From Chitinivorax tropicus (GTDB lineage: Bacteria; Pseudomonadota; Gammaproteobacteria; Burkholderiales; SCOH01), in contig NZ_JACHHY010000008.1 of assembly GCF_014202905.1 (NCBI RefSeq), positions 1 through 64,000 of the forward strand: DNA of 64,000 nucleotides, in the 5' to 3' direction. The notes beneath the pieces are model-generated. The model searched no databases, was not told the DNA's origin, and worked only from the letters and a program-made list of their open reading frames with translations. The translations under genes and the position numbers were made by a program. Shown in pieces: positions 53,038-62,749 of the stretch (its first letter is position 1; each line of letters begins with the position of its first letter).

Positions 53038-54266
53038 ACCAGAACCTCGATCGGCTCGGCATGGCTCAAGAAGCGGGTTGGGCTGGCGGTATAGCCATAG
53101 GCACCGGATTGGAATACCACGACCAGATCGCCGATCTCAGCCTCGGGCAGCGTCATTTTGTCTCCCAGCAGATCAAGTGGGGTGCACAGCGGCCCAACGA
53201 CCGATGCGGGTGCTGCATCGTCTTGCCCCATGCGGTTGCCGATGGCAACGGGGTAATTCTTGCGAATGACCTGTCCGAAATTGCCGGAGGCAGACAGGTG
53301 ATGGTGCAGGCCGCCATCGGTCACCAGATAGGTGTGGCCACGCGATACCTTTTTGTCGGTGATGCGGCAGACATAGATGCCCGCCTCACCGACCAGATAC
53401 CGCCCCAGCTCGATGATGATGGCTGCGCCGCCCAGTCGGGCTTTGACATCAGGCAGCTTTTGCGCCAGGTTGTCCGCGATCGGCCCGAGGTCGAGTCGGT
53501 TTTCACCTGGGAAATAAGGAATGCCAAAGCCGCCACCGATGTTGAGTGCTTTGACCGGGCTGGGCGCCTGCGCTGCCAGGCGCAGGCCCAGTTCGAACGT
53601 GAGATCATGCGCTTCGACGATCGATTCTGGCTTCAGGTTCTGTGAGCCGCTGAAGATGTGAAAGCCTTCGAAATCCAGCCCCAGTGCGCCAATCCGTGTC
53701 AATACAGCCGGGACGCGCTCCGCATCGATACCGAACTGTTTTGGCCCGCCCCCCATCTTCATACCAGAGGATTTCAACTCGAAGTCTGGATTGACGCGCA
53801 CAGCCACCTTGGGGCGAAGCCCTAGCGTATGACCAAGCGTGGCAACGCGTTCCAGCTCGGTTTCTGATTCGAGATTGATCACGATGCCAGCGGCGATGGC
53901 CTGGGTCAGCTCCTGCTCCCCTTTGCCGGGGCCGGCGAAGCTGATATTGGCTGGCAGCATCCCCGTGTCCAGCGCAACCCGCAGCTCACGTCCGGAAGCC
54001 ACATCCAATCCATCGACCAAGCCCGCCATGTGCTGTACCACGGCAGGCATCGGGTTGGCCTTCATGGCGTAATGCAGCTCGATCTCTGCGGGCAGCGCTG
54101 CACGCAACGCTTGGACACGCGCTGTCAGCAAGCGCCGGTCGTAGGCATAGAACGGAGTTTGCCCGACCCGAGCCGCCAGCCTGGGTAGGGGGATGCCGCC
54201 GATGACCAAGCTCTGGTCTACGACGGGAAACAGGATCGGAGCATGGGTAGGTTTGCTTGCAGTCAT
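53034..54266 (-). CDS. PLP-dependent decarboxylase, exosortase A system-associated
   Basis: 410 residues from ATG 54266. An alanine-racemase-type barrel (PLP Lys69 in 'HYAMKANPMPAVV') and a C-terminal beta domain ('GPLCTPLDLLGDKM', 'FQSGAYGYTASPTRFLSH') make it a diaminopimelate/ornithine-decarboxylase relative. It matches the family found only in exosortase-A polysaccharide loci together with the acyl-CoA ligase and ACP present here. It probably decarboxylates an amino acid (or ACP-bound aminoacyl unit). The true substrate is unknown. Confidence 0.9.
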   Translation of the reverse strand: MTASKPTHAPILFPVVDQSLVIGGIPLPRLAARVGQTPFYAYDRRLLTARVQALRAALPAEIELHYAMKANPMPAVVQHMAGLVDGLDVASGRELRVALDTGMLPANISFAGPGKGEQELTQAIAAGIVINLESETELERVATLGHTLGLRPKVAVRVNPDFELKSSGMKMGGGPKQFGIDAERVPAVLTRIGALGLDFEGFHIFSGSQNLKPESIVEAHDLTFELGLRLAAQAPSPVKALNIGGGFGIPYFPGENRLDLGPIADNLAQKLPDVKARLGGAAIIIELGRYLVGEAGIYVCRITDKKVSRGHTYLVTDGGLHHHLSASGNFGQVIRKNYPVAIGNRMGQDDAAPASVVGPLCTPLDLLGDKMTLPEAEIGDLVVVFQSGAYGYTASPTRFLSHAEPIEVLV

Positions 54267-54348
54267 GGTGATCTCAAACGACAACAACAGTGGGCAATGG
54301 CCGGGTATCCGGCCATATGTTCAATTCAGCTGGCTCACGCCAGATCCA

Positions 54349-55941
54349 TCATGCATCGAATAGCGACGCGAGCTCATTGGCGAGCTGCTTACGATCGATC
54401 TTGCCATTGGGGTTGCGTGGCAGGCTGCCGGTGCGCGACTCGATGTGATGCGGCACCATGAATGCTGGCAGCTGTTTTTTGCAGGCCATTTGCAAAGCTT
54501 CTTTTTCCAGCATTTCGCCTGTTTTGGGAGTGGCCACAACCACGATGGCCTGCCCTAGCTGCGGATGGCTGACCCCGAATGCGGCACATTCCCCGACCAG
54601 ATCGGTGCCGTACAGGACTTCCTCCACCTCGGTTGGGCTGACCCGATAACCCGAAGTCTTGATCATCTCGTCGCGGCGGCTGATGAAATACAGAAATCCT
54701 GCCTCATCTTTCCTGACCGTATCCCCGGACCAGACCGCGATTTCCGGCATGACCAGGCCAGGCTGCTGGGCTGGAATCGGCTTGAAACGCTCGGCGGTCT
54801 TGGCTGTGTCGTTCCAATAGCCCATTGAGACATGGACACCCCGATGCACCAACTCCCCTGGCTCGTTGGGGGCGCAAGGGGTGCCGTCCTCACGCAAGAC
54901 CATGATCTCTGCATTTGGAATGGCCTTGCCCATCGAATCGGGACGGTGGTCTACCTCACTAGGGGGCAGATAGGTGGATCGGAAGGCTTCCGTCAGACCA
55001 TACATCAAATAGGGTAGCGTATTGGGCAATGATTTGCGAAGTGTGGCCAGTGTTGCGGAGGGCATATGCCCGCCAGAATTGGTGAAATAGCGCAGATGCT
55101 GTACTGCCTCGGCAGGCCATTCCAGTTGCGCCAGCTGCACCCATAGCGGGGGCACACATGCCAGACCGGTGATGCGCTCCCTGGCGCATGCATTCACGAT
55201 GTCACGTGGTAGCAGATAATTCATCAGCACTACCCGCGCACCGGTCAGAAACGCGGTGGTGAGCTGATTCATGCCGTAATCGAACGACAAGGGCAGCACC
55301 GACAAAATGCGATCAGCCGAGGTGATATTCAGGTAATCAGCAACCGAGGCAGCACCTGCCACAATGTTCCGATGCGACAGCACCACCCCTTTGGGTTTGC
55401 CCGTGCTGCCCGATGTATACAGGATGGCAGCCATGTCGCCATCGATTACCTGGTGAGGGGGGACGGTGCCCGCCGTATCAAGCAGTGCTTGCCAGTCCAA
55501 AAGCTGGACACCCGCGAGCGGAGCCGTATCTGCTTTCAGCCCGGTCACGATGATGGTCTTGAGATCATGGCAATGCGTCAGCACTTCGCGTAACGTCACC
55601 AAGCGATCAGCAGACGTGACCAGCACACGCACATTGCAGTCCTGCAGGATATGCCCCACCTGCTCTGCCTTCAACAACGGGTTGACCGGCACATAAACCC
55701 CGCCCGCTGCGGCTGCCCCAAACATACCGATGACCGCCTCAAAACGCTTTTCCAGATAGATGGCGACCCGCTCTGATTTGGCGAGATCCTGCGCCAGCAC
55801 ACCGTTGGCAAACTGCGCAACTTGCCGGGCAAGGGTTGCATAGTCCAACACCTGGTTTTGATAGGCCAGTGCCGCTTGATCGGGTGATGTGGTCGCTGTA
55901 GCCAGAATGAGTTCGTGTACGAGTGTGGGCATGATGCTCAT
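54349..55941 (-). CDS. Acyl-CoA ligase (AMP-forming), exosortase A system-associated
   Basis: 530 residues from ATG 55941, overlapping the upstream stop (ATGA). ANL-superfamily motifs: P-loop 'LYTSGSTGKPKGVVLSH', 'YGLTEAFRSTYLPP', 'SGDTVRKDEAGFLYFISRRDE', 'GYRVSPTEVEEVL' and the catalytic Lys in 'NGKIDRKQL'. It adenylates a carboxylic acid and loads it onto CoA or, more likely here, the small ACP encoded divergently at 57355. The decarboxylase follows in the same operon. Confidence 0.9.
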   Translation of the reverse strand: MSIMPTLVHELILATATTSPDQAALAYQNQVLDYATLARQVAQFANGVLAQDLAKSERVAIYLEKRFEAVIGMFGAAAAGGVYVPVNPLLKAEQVGHILQDCNVRVLVTSADRLVTLREVLTHCHDLKTIIVTGLKADTAPLAGVQLLDWQALLDTAGTVPPHQVIDGDMAAILYTSGSTGKPKGVVLSHRNIVAGAASVADYLNITSADRILSVLPLSFDYGMNQLTTAFLTGARVVLMNYLLPRDIVNACARERITGLACVPPLWVQLAQLEWPAEAVQHLRYFTNSGGHMPSATLATLRKSLPNTLPYLMYGLTEAFRSTYLPPSEVDHRPDSMGKAIPNAEIMVLREDGTPCAPNEPGELVHRGVHVSMGYWNDTAKTAERFKPIPAQQPGLVMPEIAVWSGDTVRKDEAGFLYFISRRDEMIKTSGYRVSPTEVEEVLYGTDLVGECAAFGVSHPQLGQAIVVVATPKTGEMLEKEALQMACKKQLPAFMVPHHIESRTGSLPRNPNGKIDRKQLANELASLFDA

Positions 55942-57041
55942 GGGTCGTGTTGTTGGGTAGCGGGTTGATTGTCCGCATTCTTTCCTGTCTGTCGCATGTG
56001 CTTCCAGCGCTTGGCCCCGAAATGGGCTGCAGCATGGATCAGACCTTTCAATGATCGCGGATTGTAAGCAATGATGCCCCAACGTTCGCGTCGATGCGAC
56101 ATCCAATCTTGTTTGTAGGGCTCATCCCCTGTTAAATAGTCAATCATTTCAACATGATCTCGATCTATCACATATTCCATGATCATGGCGGTCAGGATCG
56201 AGCCGACGGACAATTTACTGAATCGTTCATCATAAGCCAGCTTGTAGATGAGCGCCTGTTTGTCATGAACGATCCAAAGCTGGGCGGCAGCGGGTTCATC
56301 ATCGACATAGGCCACACCGGCTCTCAGCCAACCCTGTTCGGCGCAGGTCTTGAAAAGCCCAGGCATGAACTCCTGGTAAGGCTCCGGCACTTTCCAGCTG
56401 GCATTGTAGATACGGATATAGTCGGCAATGATGCGATCCAGATCCGGGCCGTTTTCGATGATCTCGAACCGTGCATTGCCTGCTTGGTCCAGCGCTTTCT
56501 TTTTGCGCTTCAGTGTGTTTTTCAGTTTTGAGGGCAGGGATTCATAATATTCGCTGTAGCGCCGACCGTTGAGCTCCAAATACCAGTTACCGAAGCAGAA
56601 GTATTCATCGACCCACCAGCCATTGTTTTCCAGTGCGTTTTTGAGCAGGGTATAACAAGGGCTTTCGCGATCCAGCGGGTGGAGATCTAGCAGATCGACC
56701 TGTTCCTGGCCTGCCAGCGACAACATGGCGTCAAACAGGGCTTGATTCGGCTGGCCTGAATAGGCGGGGCCGAACAGACAGCTGTAATAATTCTGTGCAC
56801 CAATCAGCATCGACGGTTTCAAAGGTAATTCACTTTGCTTGCGCAGCATGACCAGCGCAGCCTGTGCATCCCGTCCAGAGGCGGTCAGGAGCCTCAAATT
56901 GGCAGAGGGGCCTTCGACAGCAGCGAGGTAGTTGCGAAACCAGGGCAAGCTGTAAAACACACTTTGTTGGCCAGCGGCTGAAAATGCATTTACCAACACA
57001 TCAGGCAGGAATTTCAGCGTGTTGAAACATCTGATATCCAT
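55938..57041 (-). CDS. GNAT/FemAB-like acyltransferase 2
   Basis: 367 residues, first gene of the leftward operon. 'LPSKLKNTLKRKKKALDQAG', 'AAAQLWIVHDKQALIYKLAYDERFSKLSVGSILTAMI' and 'IDYLTGDEPYKQDWM' are hallmarks of the BioF2/FemAB-like GNAT_6 family. It differs strongly from acyltransferase 1, so the two likely act on different acceptors. The basic helix (about residues 175-190) might bind anionic polymer. The ribosome site is weak. Confidence 0.82.
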   Translation of the reverse strand: MDIRCFNTLKFLPDVLVNAFSAAGQQSVFYSLPWFRNYLAAVEGPSANLRLLTASGRDAQAALVMLRKQSELPLKPSMLIGAQNYYSCLFGPAYSGQPNQALFDAMLSLAGQEQVDLLDLHPLDRESPCYTLLKNALENNGWWVDEYFCFGNWYLELNGRRYSEYYESLPSKLKNTLKRKKKALDQAGNARFEIIENGPDLDRIIADYIRIYNASWKVPEPYQEFMPGLFKTCAEQGWLRAGVAYVDDEPAAAQLWIVHDKQALIYKLAYDERFSKLSVGSILTAMIMEYVIDRDHVEMIDYLTGDEPYKQDWMSHRRERWGIIAYNPRSLKGLIHAAAHFGAKRWKHMRQTGKNADNQPATQQHDP

Positions 57042-57354
57042 TATGTGTTTATCCCAATGCTGCTGCGTGATGTATTGTTTCTTAAGGTTAGGTTGGGGTT
57101 TGTCTGCATATTCGTTCTGAATTTACATATTGCCGATATGGTATATGCTGGCGGATTTCCATGCTTTCTGGCATCATAAGCATATACGATTACAAGTATG
57201 TTGTTGTCATTTTATTGTGTCAATAGGGCGATCTGCTGGTAATGCTAGTGAAGATCTCTCGATGCTGCTGTTACAATCCCCGTTTATTCGTTTTGTAGTT
57301 GCACCCACGGCTTGATGCAATTTCAGGCTGTGTCGAAATCGGAGATTACTGAAC
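57042..57354. promoter_or_regulatory. Divergent promoter region of the polysaccharide locus
   Basis: About 310 bp, clearly AT-richer than the flanks, between the leftward and rightward operons. It should hold both promoters; I cannot fix the -35/-10 boxes confidently. A Shine-Dalgarno-like GGAG lies 10 bases before the ACP start. Confidence 0.6.
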
Positions 57355-57600
57355 ATGTCGTCGCTTGCTGCCATTAAGGCAATTTTGGCTGATACCCTGC
57401 AATTGGGCGGGCGTATCGATGCATTTGATCTTGATACCCCTCTGTTGGGTAGCATCCCGGAGTTGGATTCGATTGCCGTCATCAATTTGATCACCGCCAT
57501 GGAAGAACAATTCGGTTTCACGGTATCCGATGACGAAATCAGCGCGGACACCTTTTCCTCGGTGGGCAGCTTGGTTGCTTTCGTGGACGCCAAGACCTGA
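57355..57600 (+). CDS. Acyl carrier protein, exosortase-locus type
   Basis: 81 residues. 'PELDSIAVINLITAMEEQFGF' contains Ser39 in the DS(I/L) phosphopantetheine site of helix 2, flanked by acidic residues as in ACPs. It is the likely carrier for the acid activated by the ligase at 54349. It starts the rightward operon, with the fused hydrolase 14 bp downstream. Confidence 0.92.
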   Translation: MSSLAAIKAILADTLQLGGRIDAFDLDTPLLGSIPELDSIAVINLITAMEEQFGFTVSDDEISADTFSSVGSLVAFVDAKT

Positions 57601-57614
57601 GCCTGATTCCTGTC

Positions 57615-59366
57615 GTGACACATCCGTTCCAACCCTTCTTCCTTGAGACGCCCTCAGGGCCTCGGTTCTGTGTGCATTATCCGCCACTTGGCACGATAAG
57701 GGGCGCCATTTTGTATGTGCACCCTTTTGCTGAGGAGATGCACAAGGCCCGCCGCATGGCAGCCGAGATGGCGCGCCGTTTTGCCAGCAATGGCTGGGCG
57801 GTGCTCTGTGTCGATCTTGGGGGGTGTGGCGATAGTGCAGGGGATTTTGGTGATGCCAGTTGGGCCGGGTGGCAGGCGGATATGCAAGCTGCCGCTCAAT
57901 GGCTGAAGGCGCGCCATGGCGTGCCACTGACGGTATGGGGGCTACGGCTGGGGGCGTTGCTGGCGGCTGATCTCGCCATGCGGGATGAAGCTTGCCAGCG
58001 CCTGTTGTTGTGGTCGCCGGCCACCAATGGCGAGCAGTTCCTGATCCAGTTTCTGCGCTTGAAGGTGGCCAACCAGATGCTTGCTGGTAATGGCGATGGT
58101 GCAATGAGCACCACCCAACTCCGGCAGCAGCTGGATGCTGGTCAGGCGCTGGAGGTGGCGGGTTATGGGTTGTCACCGCAGCTGGCTTTGCCATTGGCGA
58201 GTACCAAGCTGGCTGATGTGCAGCGTGCCGGTCTGGTGGTGGATTGGTTTGAGATGCAGTCCGCACCTGATCGACCAGCCCCGCCTGTGGCCGAAAAGCT
58301 GGCCCAGTCCTGGCGAGACAAAGGAGCGGTTGTCCGCCTGCATGGTGTGGTGGGTGAGAGTTTCTGGAATACCCAAGAGATTACCGATGTGCCTGCGCTC
58401 TGGGATCAGACACTGCATGCCCTGGAGCAAAGCAAAAATGAGGCCGTTGCGCCAGTGGTCATGAATGACGCTGGGCGTGGCGGTAGTGAGTCCGCCCGGT
58501 TGTCCTCACGAGTGGTTGAGCAGGCGCTGACGCTCTCTTGTCAGGGGGAATCATTGCCCGCGCTGCTGGCTGCCTCGGATCAGGCCGGTGAGGTAGGGGT
58601 GTTGATCGTCGTGGGCGGGCCGCAGTATCGTGCAGGGAGTCATCGGCAATTTACGCTGCTAGGCCGTGCCCTGGCTGAGTCTGGCATCCCGTCATTGCGT
58701 TTTGACTACCGTGGAATGGGTGATGCTACCGGCCCATTGCATATGTTCGAGCAAGTGACTGATGATCTGAGAACAGCCGTGGATGCCCTGTTCGAGCGGC
58801 AGCCAGGCTTGCGTAAGGTGGTGATCTGGGGCTTGTGTGATGCGGCAGCGGCAGCCCTGTTCTATGCTTGGCGTGATCGGCGTGTCAGTGGCTTGGTGCT
58901 GTTGAACCCTTGGGTGCGGACAGAGGCGGGGTTGGCGCAGGCGATGGTGAAGCATTACTACCGCCAACGCTTGCTGAGCAAGGATTTCTGGCTGAAATTG
59001 TTCAAAGGCGGGGTCAATGTGGGTGGCTCGATTCGCGAGCTGCTGCAAAAGATCAGCGCTGCCCGGCAGGTGACAGCCGCAGCACCCACCACTCACCAGC
59101 CCGATATCGATGCATCATTACCCCTGCCTGCTCGCATGGCAGAGGGGTTGGCGCGGTTCAAAGGGCGGGTGCTGTTCATTCTATCGGGTGATGATCTGAC
59201 TGCTGCTGAATTTCGCGAGGCGGTCAATGCTTCGCCTCACTGGCAATCCCTGCTGCGGGCGGCCAATGTGCAGACGAAAGCGTTCGACGAAGCCAACCAT
59301 ACCTTCTCCCGTCGGGCGTGGCGTGAGACGGTCGAGCAATGGACAATAGACTGGATACGTGAATGA
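57615..59366 (+). CDS. Fusion of exosortase A-associated hydrolases 2 and 1
   Basis: 583 residues from GTG. The first half (about 1-280) resembles hydrolase 2 ('ILYVHPFAEEMHKARRMAA', 'VDLGGCGDSAGDF', 'WGLRLGALLAADLA'); the second (about 310-583) resembles hydrolase 1 ('VVGGPQYRAGSHRQFTLLGR', 'FDYRGMGDATG', 'WGLCDAAAAALFYAW', 'HTFSRRAWR'). In other exosortase-A loci these are two separate genes. Both nucleophile elbows lack the canonical Ser: Arg111 and Cys408 stand in that place. The protein may be a non-hydrolytic acyl-binding or transferase protein acting with the ACP. Its end overlaps the glycosyltransferase by 4 bp. Confidence 0.85.
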   Translation: MTHPFQPFFLETPSGPRFCVHYPPLGTIRGAILYVHPFAEEMHKARRMAAEMARRFASNGWAVLCVDLGGCGDSAGDFGDASWAGWQADMQAAAQWLKARHGVPLTVWGLRLGALLAADLAMRDEACQRLLLWSPATNGEQFLIQFLRLKVANQMLAGNGDGAMSTTQLRQQLDAGQALEVAGYGLSPQLALPLASTKLADVQRAGLVVDWFEMQSAPDRPAPPVAEKLAQSWRDKGAVVRLHGVVGESFWNTQEITDVPALWDQTLHALEQSKNEAVAPVVMNDAGRGGSESARLSSRVVEQALTLSCQGESLPALLAASDQAGEVGVLIVVGGPQYRAGSHRQFTLLGRALAESGIPSLRFDYRGMGDATGPLHMFEQVTDDLRTAVDALFERQPGLRKVVIWGLCDAAAAALFYAWRDRRVSGLVLLNPWVRTEAGLAQAMVKHYYRQRLLSKDFWLKLFKGGVNVGGSIRELLQKISAARQVTAAAPTTHQPDIDASLPLPARMAEGLARFKGRVLFILSGDDLTAAEFREAVNASPHWQSLLRAANVQTKAFDEANHTFSRRAWRETVEQWTIDWIRE

Positions 59367-60613
59367 GTCGCCGTGTACTGCTGATTGCCTACCATTACCC
59401 ACCGCTGCGCGGCTCCAGTGGTATTCAACGTGCATTGCGATTCTCACAGTATCTGACGGAGTTTGGTTGGGAACCGATTGTCCTGACCGCCCACCCGCGT
59501 GCCTACCCAGACAAATCAGATGACCTGATGGTGGATGTGCCACCGGGCGTCATCGTCGAGCGCGCATTTGCGTTGGATACGTCACGGCATCTGTCGCTGG
59601 CTGGTCGCTACCCCCGCGCGTTTGCGCTACCTGACCGCTGGGTGACCTGGTGGCTGGGTGCAGTGCCGGCAGGTATGCGCCTGATCAAGCGCTATCAGCC
59701 TGCTGCCATCTGGTCAACCTACCCCATTGCCACTGCGCATAAAATTGGTGCGACATTGCAGGCCAGAACCGGCTTGCCCTGGATTGCTGACTTCCGCGAT
59801 CCGATGGCGCAAGATGGCTACCCAGAGGACCCAACTGTCTGGAACGCCTTCAAACAGCTGGAGATGCGTGCGTTCAAACAATGCCGCTTCGCCACCTTTA
59901 CATCGCCAGGGGCGATCCAGACCTATCGGGAAACTTACCCGGATCTGCCCGGTAATAAGCTGGTGCTGCTTGAAAACGGTTACGATGAAGAAGTGTTCGC
60001 CCGCGCTGCGGGACAGCCTGTCACGCCCGCAGACAAAGGTGGGCGGCGCATTCTGCTGCATAGCGGGATCGTGTATTCAATGGAGCGCGACCCGACACAG
60101 CTGTTCATGGCCTTGGGCCAACTGAAGCGGGCGGGGGAGCCACTGATATCGCAATTGCTGATCCGCCTGCGGGCAACGGGGAACGATGCTCGTCTGCAGG
60201 AGATGGCAGCCAGGGAAGGGATCACCGACCTGATCGAGTTGGCCCCACCCATTCCCTATGCGGATGCGCTGAGCGAGATGCTGAATACGGATGGCCTGCT
60301 GGTGCTGCAGGGGGCATCCTGCAACGGGCAAATCCCAGCCAAGGCTTATGAATATCTTCGTGCCCGACGACCGATATTGGCATTGACCGACCCCGTCGGG
60401 GATACGGCAGATGTCATCCGCCGAGCGGGCATCAATACCATTGCCCCACTCGACAATGTGGATGCCATCAAGGCGGCGTTAAGACAATTCATGTCGTTGT
60501 TGGTGGCAGACCAGGCACCCTACGCCTCCGAGGCGGCCATTCAAGCGGCATCACGCAGGGGGCGGACTGAACAATTTGCCCGCTTATTGGATGCGGCAAC
60601 CCAAGTTTCCTGA
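59363..60613 (+). CDS. Glycosyltransferase family 4 protein
   Basis: 416 residues, GT-B fold. N-terminal acceptor domain: 'LLIAYHYPPLRGSSGIQRALRFSQYL'. C-terminal donor domain: 'LENGYDEEVF', 'RRILLHSGIVYSMERDPTQLF' and 'NGQIPAKAYEYLRARRPILAL', with the conserved Lys/Glu pattern of retaining GT4 enzymes. It adds a sugar to the lipid-linked repeat unit of the exported polysaccharide, on the cytoplasmic side. ATGA overlap with the hydrolase gene. Confidence 0.9.
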   Translation: MSRRVLLIAYHYPPLRGSSGIQRALRFSQYLTEFGWEPIVLTAHPRAYPDKSDDLMVDVPPGVIVERAFALDTSRHLSLAGRYPRAFALPDRWVTWWLGAVPAGMRLIKRYQPAAIWSTYPIATAHKIGATLQARTGLPWIADFRDPMAQDGYPEDPTVWNAFKQLEMRAFKQCRFATFTSPGAIQTYRETYPDLPGNKLVLLENGYDEEVFARAAGQPVTPADKGGRRILLHSGIVYSMERDPTQLFMALGQLKRAGEPLISQLLIRLRATGNDARLQEMAAREGITDLIELAPPIPYADALSEMLNTDGLLVLQGASCNGQIPAKAYEYLRARRPILALTDPVGDTADVIRRAGINTIAPLDNVDAIKAALRQFMSLLVADQAPYASEAAIQAASRRGRTEQFARLLDAATQVS

Positions 60614-60629
60614 TTCTGGAGTGCTGTAC

Positions 60630-61424
60630 ATGCTGAACCGTCTATGTATGGTGGCTTTGCTGCTTGGATTATCCACTGTGGCACAAGCTGAGATCGATAT
60701 GACAGACTGCGATCCGGTGCCGCCGCCTGTGCCAGGCTCATTCGGCCCCTTTGATTACACCGACCCCGTCCATCGCGCCAAATCCCCGCTGGTGGAGAAT
60801 GCCCATTTCACCCCACAGGTTGAAGCCCTGACGCGTGGGCAGACCGGGCAGGCTGTCATGCCTGATATCCAATATACCTTGACCAAGTATCCGAATCACC
60901 CACGCGCTTTGCAGTCTTTGATCCGGTTGGGGATGCGTGAAAAGACCGACCGTCCGGCTGGCGCGGCGCGTACCGTCACCTGCTTTCTGAAGCGGGCGGT
61001 GGCGTTTGCACCCAAGGATCTGGTGCCGAGAATGCTGCTGGCCAGAAACCTGTCGCTGCGAGGTAAAGATGACGAGGCGATGAAGGTACTGAAAGAGGCG
61101 GAAGAATTGGCTCCTGAGGATGCCAATCTGGCGTATAACATGGGTTTGTTGTATACGGACAGAAAGCAATATGACAAAGCCCTGACCTATGCCCACAAAG
61201 CTTATCTGGCGGGCTTTCCCTTGCCAGGGTTGCGGGACAGGCTGAAAAAAGCCGGACAATGGACCGAGCCCGTTCCCAAACCTGCCGAACAGACCAAACC
61301 TGCGCAAAGCGTGGAGCAGGCCAAGCCAGCCACACCCACCGCTGATGCGGACAAGGTTGAGGCACCGGTGGCACCTGCATCGGCGGACACGGGGCCAACA
61401 ACCGCAAAGCCCCCTGTCCAGTGA
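60630..61424 (+). CDS. Exported TPR-repeat protein
   Basis: 264 residues from ATG 60630 (GGAG site). Signal peptide 1-20 (cut after AQA), then tetratricopeptide-like helices at about 75-200 ('PKDLVPRMLLARNLSLRGKDDEAMKVL', 'ANLAYNMGLLYTDRKQYDKAL'). The tail (210-264) is rich in Pro, Ala, Thr and Lys. It probably acts in the periplasm as a scaffold for polysaccharide export or processing. Its stop overlaps the beta-helix gene. Confidence 0.82.
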   Translation: MLNRLCMVALLLGLSTVAQAEIDMTDCDPVPPPVPGSFGPFDYTDPVHRAKSPLVENAHFTPQVEALTRGQTGQAVMPDIQYTLTKYPNHPRALQSLIRLGMREKTDRPAGAARTVTCFLKRAVAFAPKDLVPRMLLARNLSLRGKDDEAMKVLKEAEELAPEDANLAYNMGLLYTDRKQYDKALTYAHKAYLAGFPLPGLRDRLKKAGQWTEPVPKPAEQTKPAQSVEQAKPATPTADADKVEAPVAPASADTGPTTAKPPVQ

Positions 61425-62749
61425 AACATCTCTTTTTGGTTGCATGGTGTGGGCTGGTAATTGCCACCGCGCAAGCGGCCCAGATCAAGGCGGACCCGAA
61501 TACCTATCTGGATCGTTTACGCCAACTGAAGCCTGGTGATGAATTGCAACTGGCCCCTGGTACCTATACCAAAGGGCTGCCGATCTTGAGTCTGGTGGGT
61601 GATGCTCAACGCAGGATCGTGATATCCGGTGCTGGGCCAAACAAAACACGTTTGGTCGCTCAGCCCTTTCGAAATACCGTCAGTATTGTCGATGCTGCCT
61701 ATGTCACGATCCGCAATCTATTGCTGGATGGTCAGGGCATGCCGGCTGATGGTATTCGGGCAGAGGGCCATGCCCATTGGGCGCATCACATCACCATTGA
61801 AAATGTGGCGATTGTGAACCATGGTGCGAATCAGGGCTATGTCGGGATCTCCACCAAATGCCCGGCCTGGGGATGGGTGATCCGCAACAACCGGATCGTG
61901 GGGGCGGGTACGGGGATGTACCTGGGTAATTCCGATGGTCGTGCGCCGTTTGTCAACGGGTTGATCGAGGAAAACCTGATTGTCGGTTCATTGGGTTATA
62001 ACCTGCAGATCAAACACCAGGCACCACGCCCCAGTCTGCCGGACATGCCAACGGGGGACAATGTCACCATCATCCGCCGGAATGTGTTGGTTAAGGCCGT
62101 CAACAGCAGCCGAGGGAAGGATGCCCGCCCCAGCATGCTGGTTGGGCACTGGCCGCTACAAGGCCCTGGGCAGTATGATCGCTACGATATCTACGGCAAC
62201 CTGTTCTATGGCAACCCGAGCGAGGCCCTTTTCCAAGGTGAGGGGAATCTGGCGCTGTATAACAACCTGTTCGTCAACCCAACAGGGGATGCCATCAACA
62301 TCCAGCCGCACAATGATGTACCCAAGCAGGTGGCGGTATTCCATAACACGGTGCTGGCGATGGGCAATGGCATCAATCTGCGGAATGGGTTGCTTGGAAC
62401 GGAATACCGGCAATACATTCAACGCAATGCCATTTTCGCGACCTACCCAGTCCGTGGTGGTGAGCAGGCTCATAATGTGATCGGAGATTGGGCGGCGGCG
62501 AAGAAATATCTGTCTGCCCCAACAGGCAAGCCTGGCAAGCTCAGGCTCGATCCGCTGCCGGGCATGCTGCTGTTGAACGAGCCCACTCCGGCGTGGATGA
62601 GTGGGTTGACCGAGTCGGATATGGACTATGACGCACGCCCGTCGCACCACGACTATGTGGGTGCATATGCGGAAACCGCACGCTGGCCTTTGGGTTTACG
62701 TCATCACCAGATTGTCGATGTATCGTCATCAGGAGATAAAAAGCCATGA
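61421..62749 (+). CDS. Exported right-handed parallel beta-helix protein (lyase-like)
   Basis: 442 residues. Signal peptide 1-19, then 'YLDRLRQLKPGDELQLAPGTYT', a start shared with PL6-type chondroitinase-B/alginate-lyase folds, and repeated Asn-rich coils ('ITIENVAIVNHG', 'WVIRNNRIVGAGTGMYLGNS', 'NGLIEENLIVGS', 'ALYNNLFVNP'). Such proteins trim or remodel the polymer in the periplasm. The catalytic residues cannot be assigned confidently. ATGA overlap with the membrane protein that follows. Confidence 0.82.
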   Translation: MKHLFLVAWCGLVIATAQAAQIKADPNTYLDRLRQLKPGDELQLAPGTYTKGLPILSLVGDAQRRIVISGAGPNKTRLVAQPFRNTVSIVDAAYVTIRNLLLDGQGMPADGIRAEGHAHWAHHITIENVAIVNHGANQGYVGISTKCPAWGWVIRNNRIVGAGTGMYLGNSDGRAPFVNGLIEENLIVGSLGYNLQIKHQAPRPSLPDMPTGDNVTIIRRNVLVKAVNSSRGKDARPSMLVGHWPLQGPGQYDRYDIYGNLFYGNPSEALFQGEGNLALYNNLFVNPTGDAINIQPHNDVPKQVAVFHNTVLAMGNGINLRNGLLGTEYRQYIQRNAIFATYPVRGGEQAHNVIGDWAAAKKYLSAPTGKPGKLRLDPLPGMLLLNEPTPAWMSGLTESDMDYDARPSHHDYVGAYAETARWPLGLRHHQIVDVSSSGDKKP

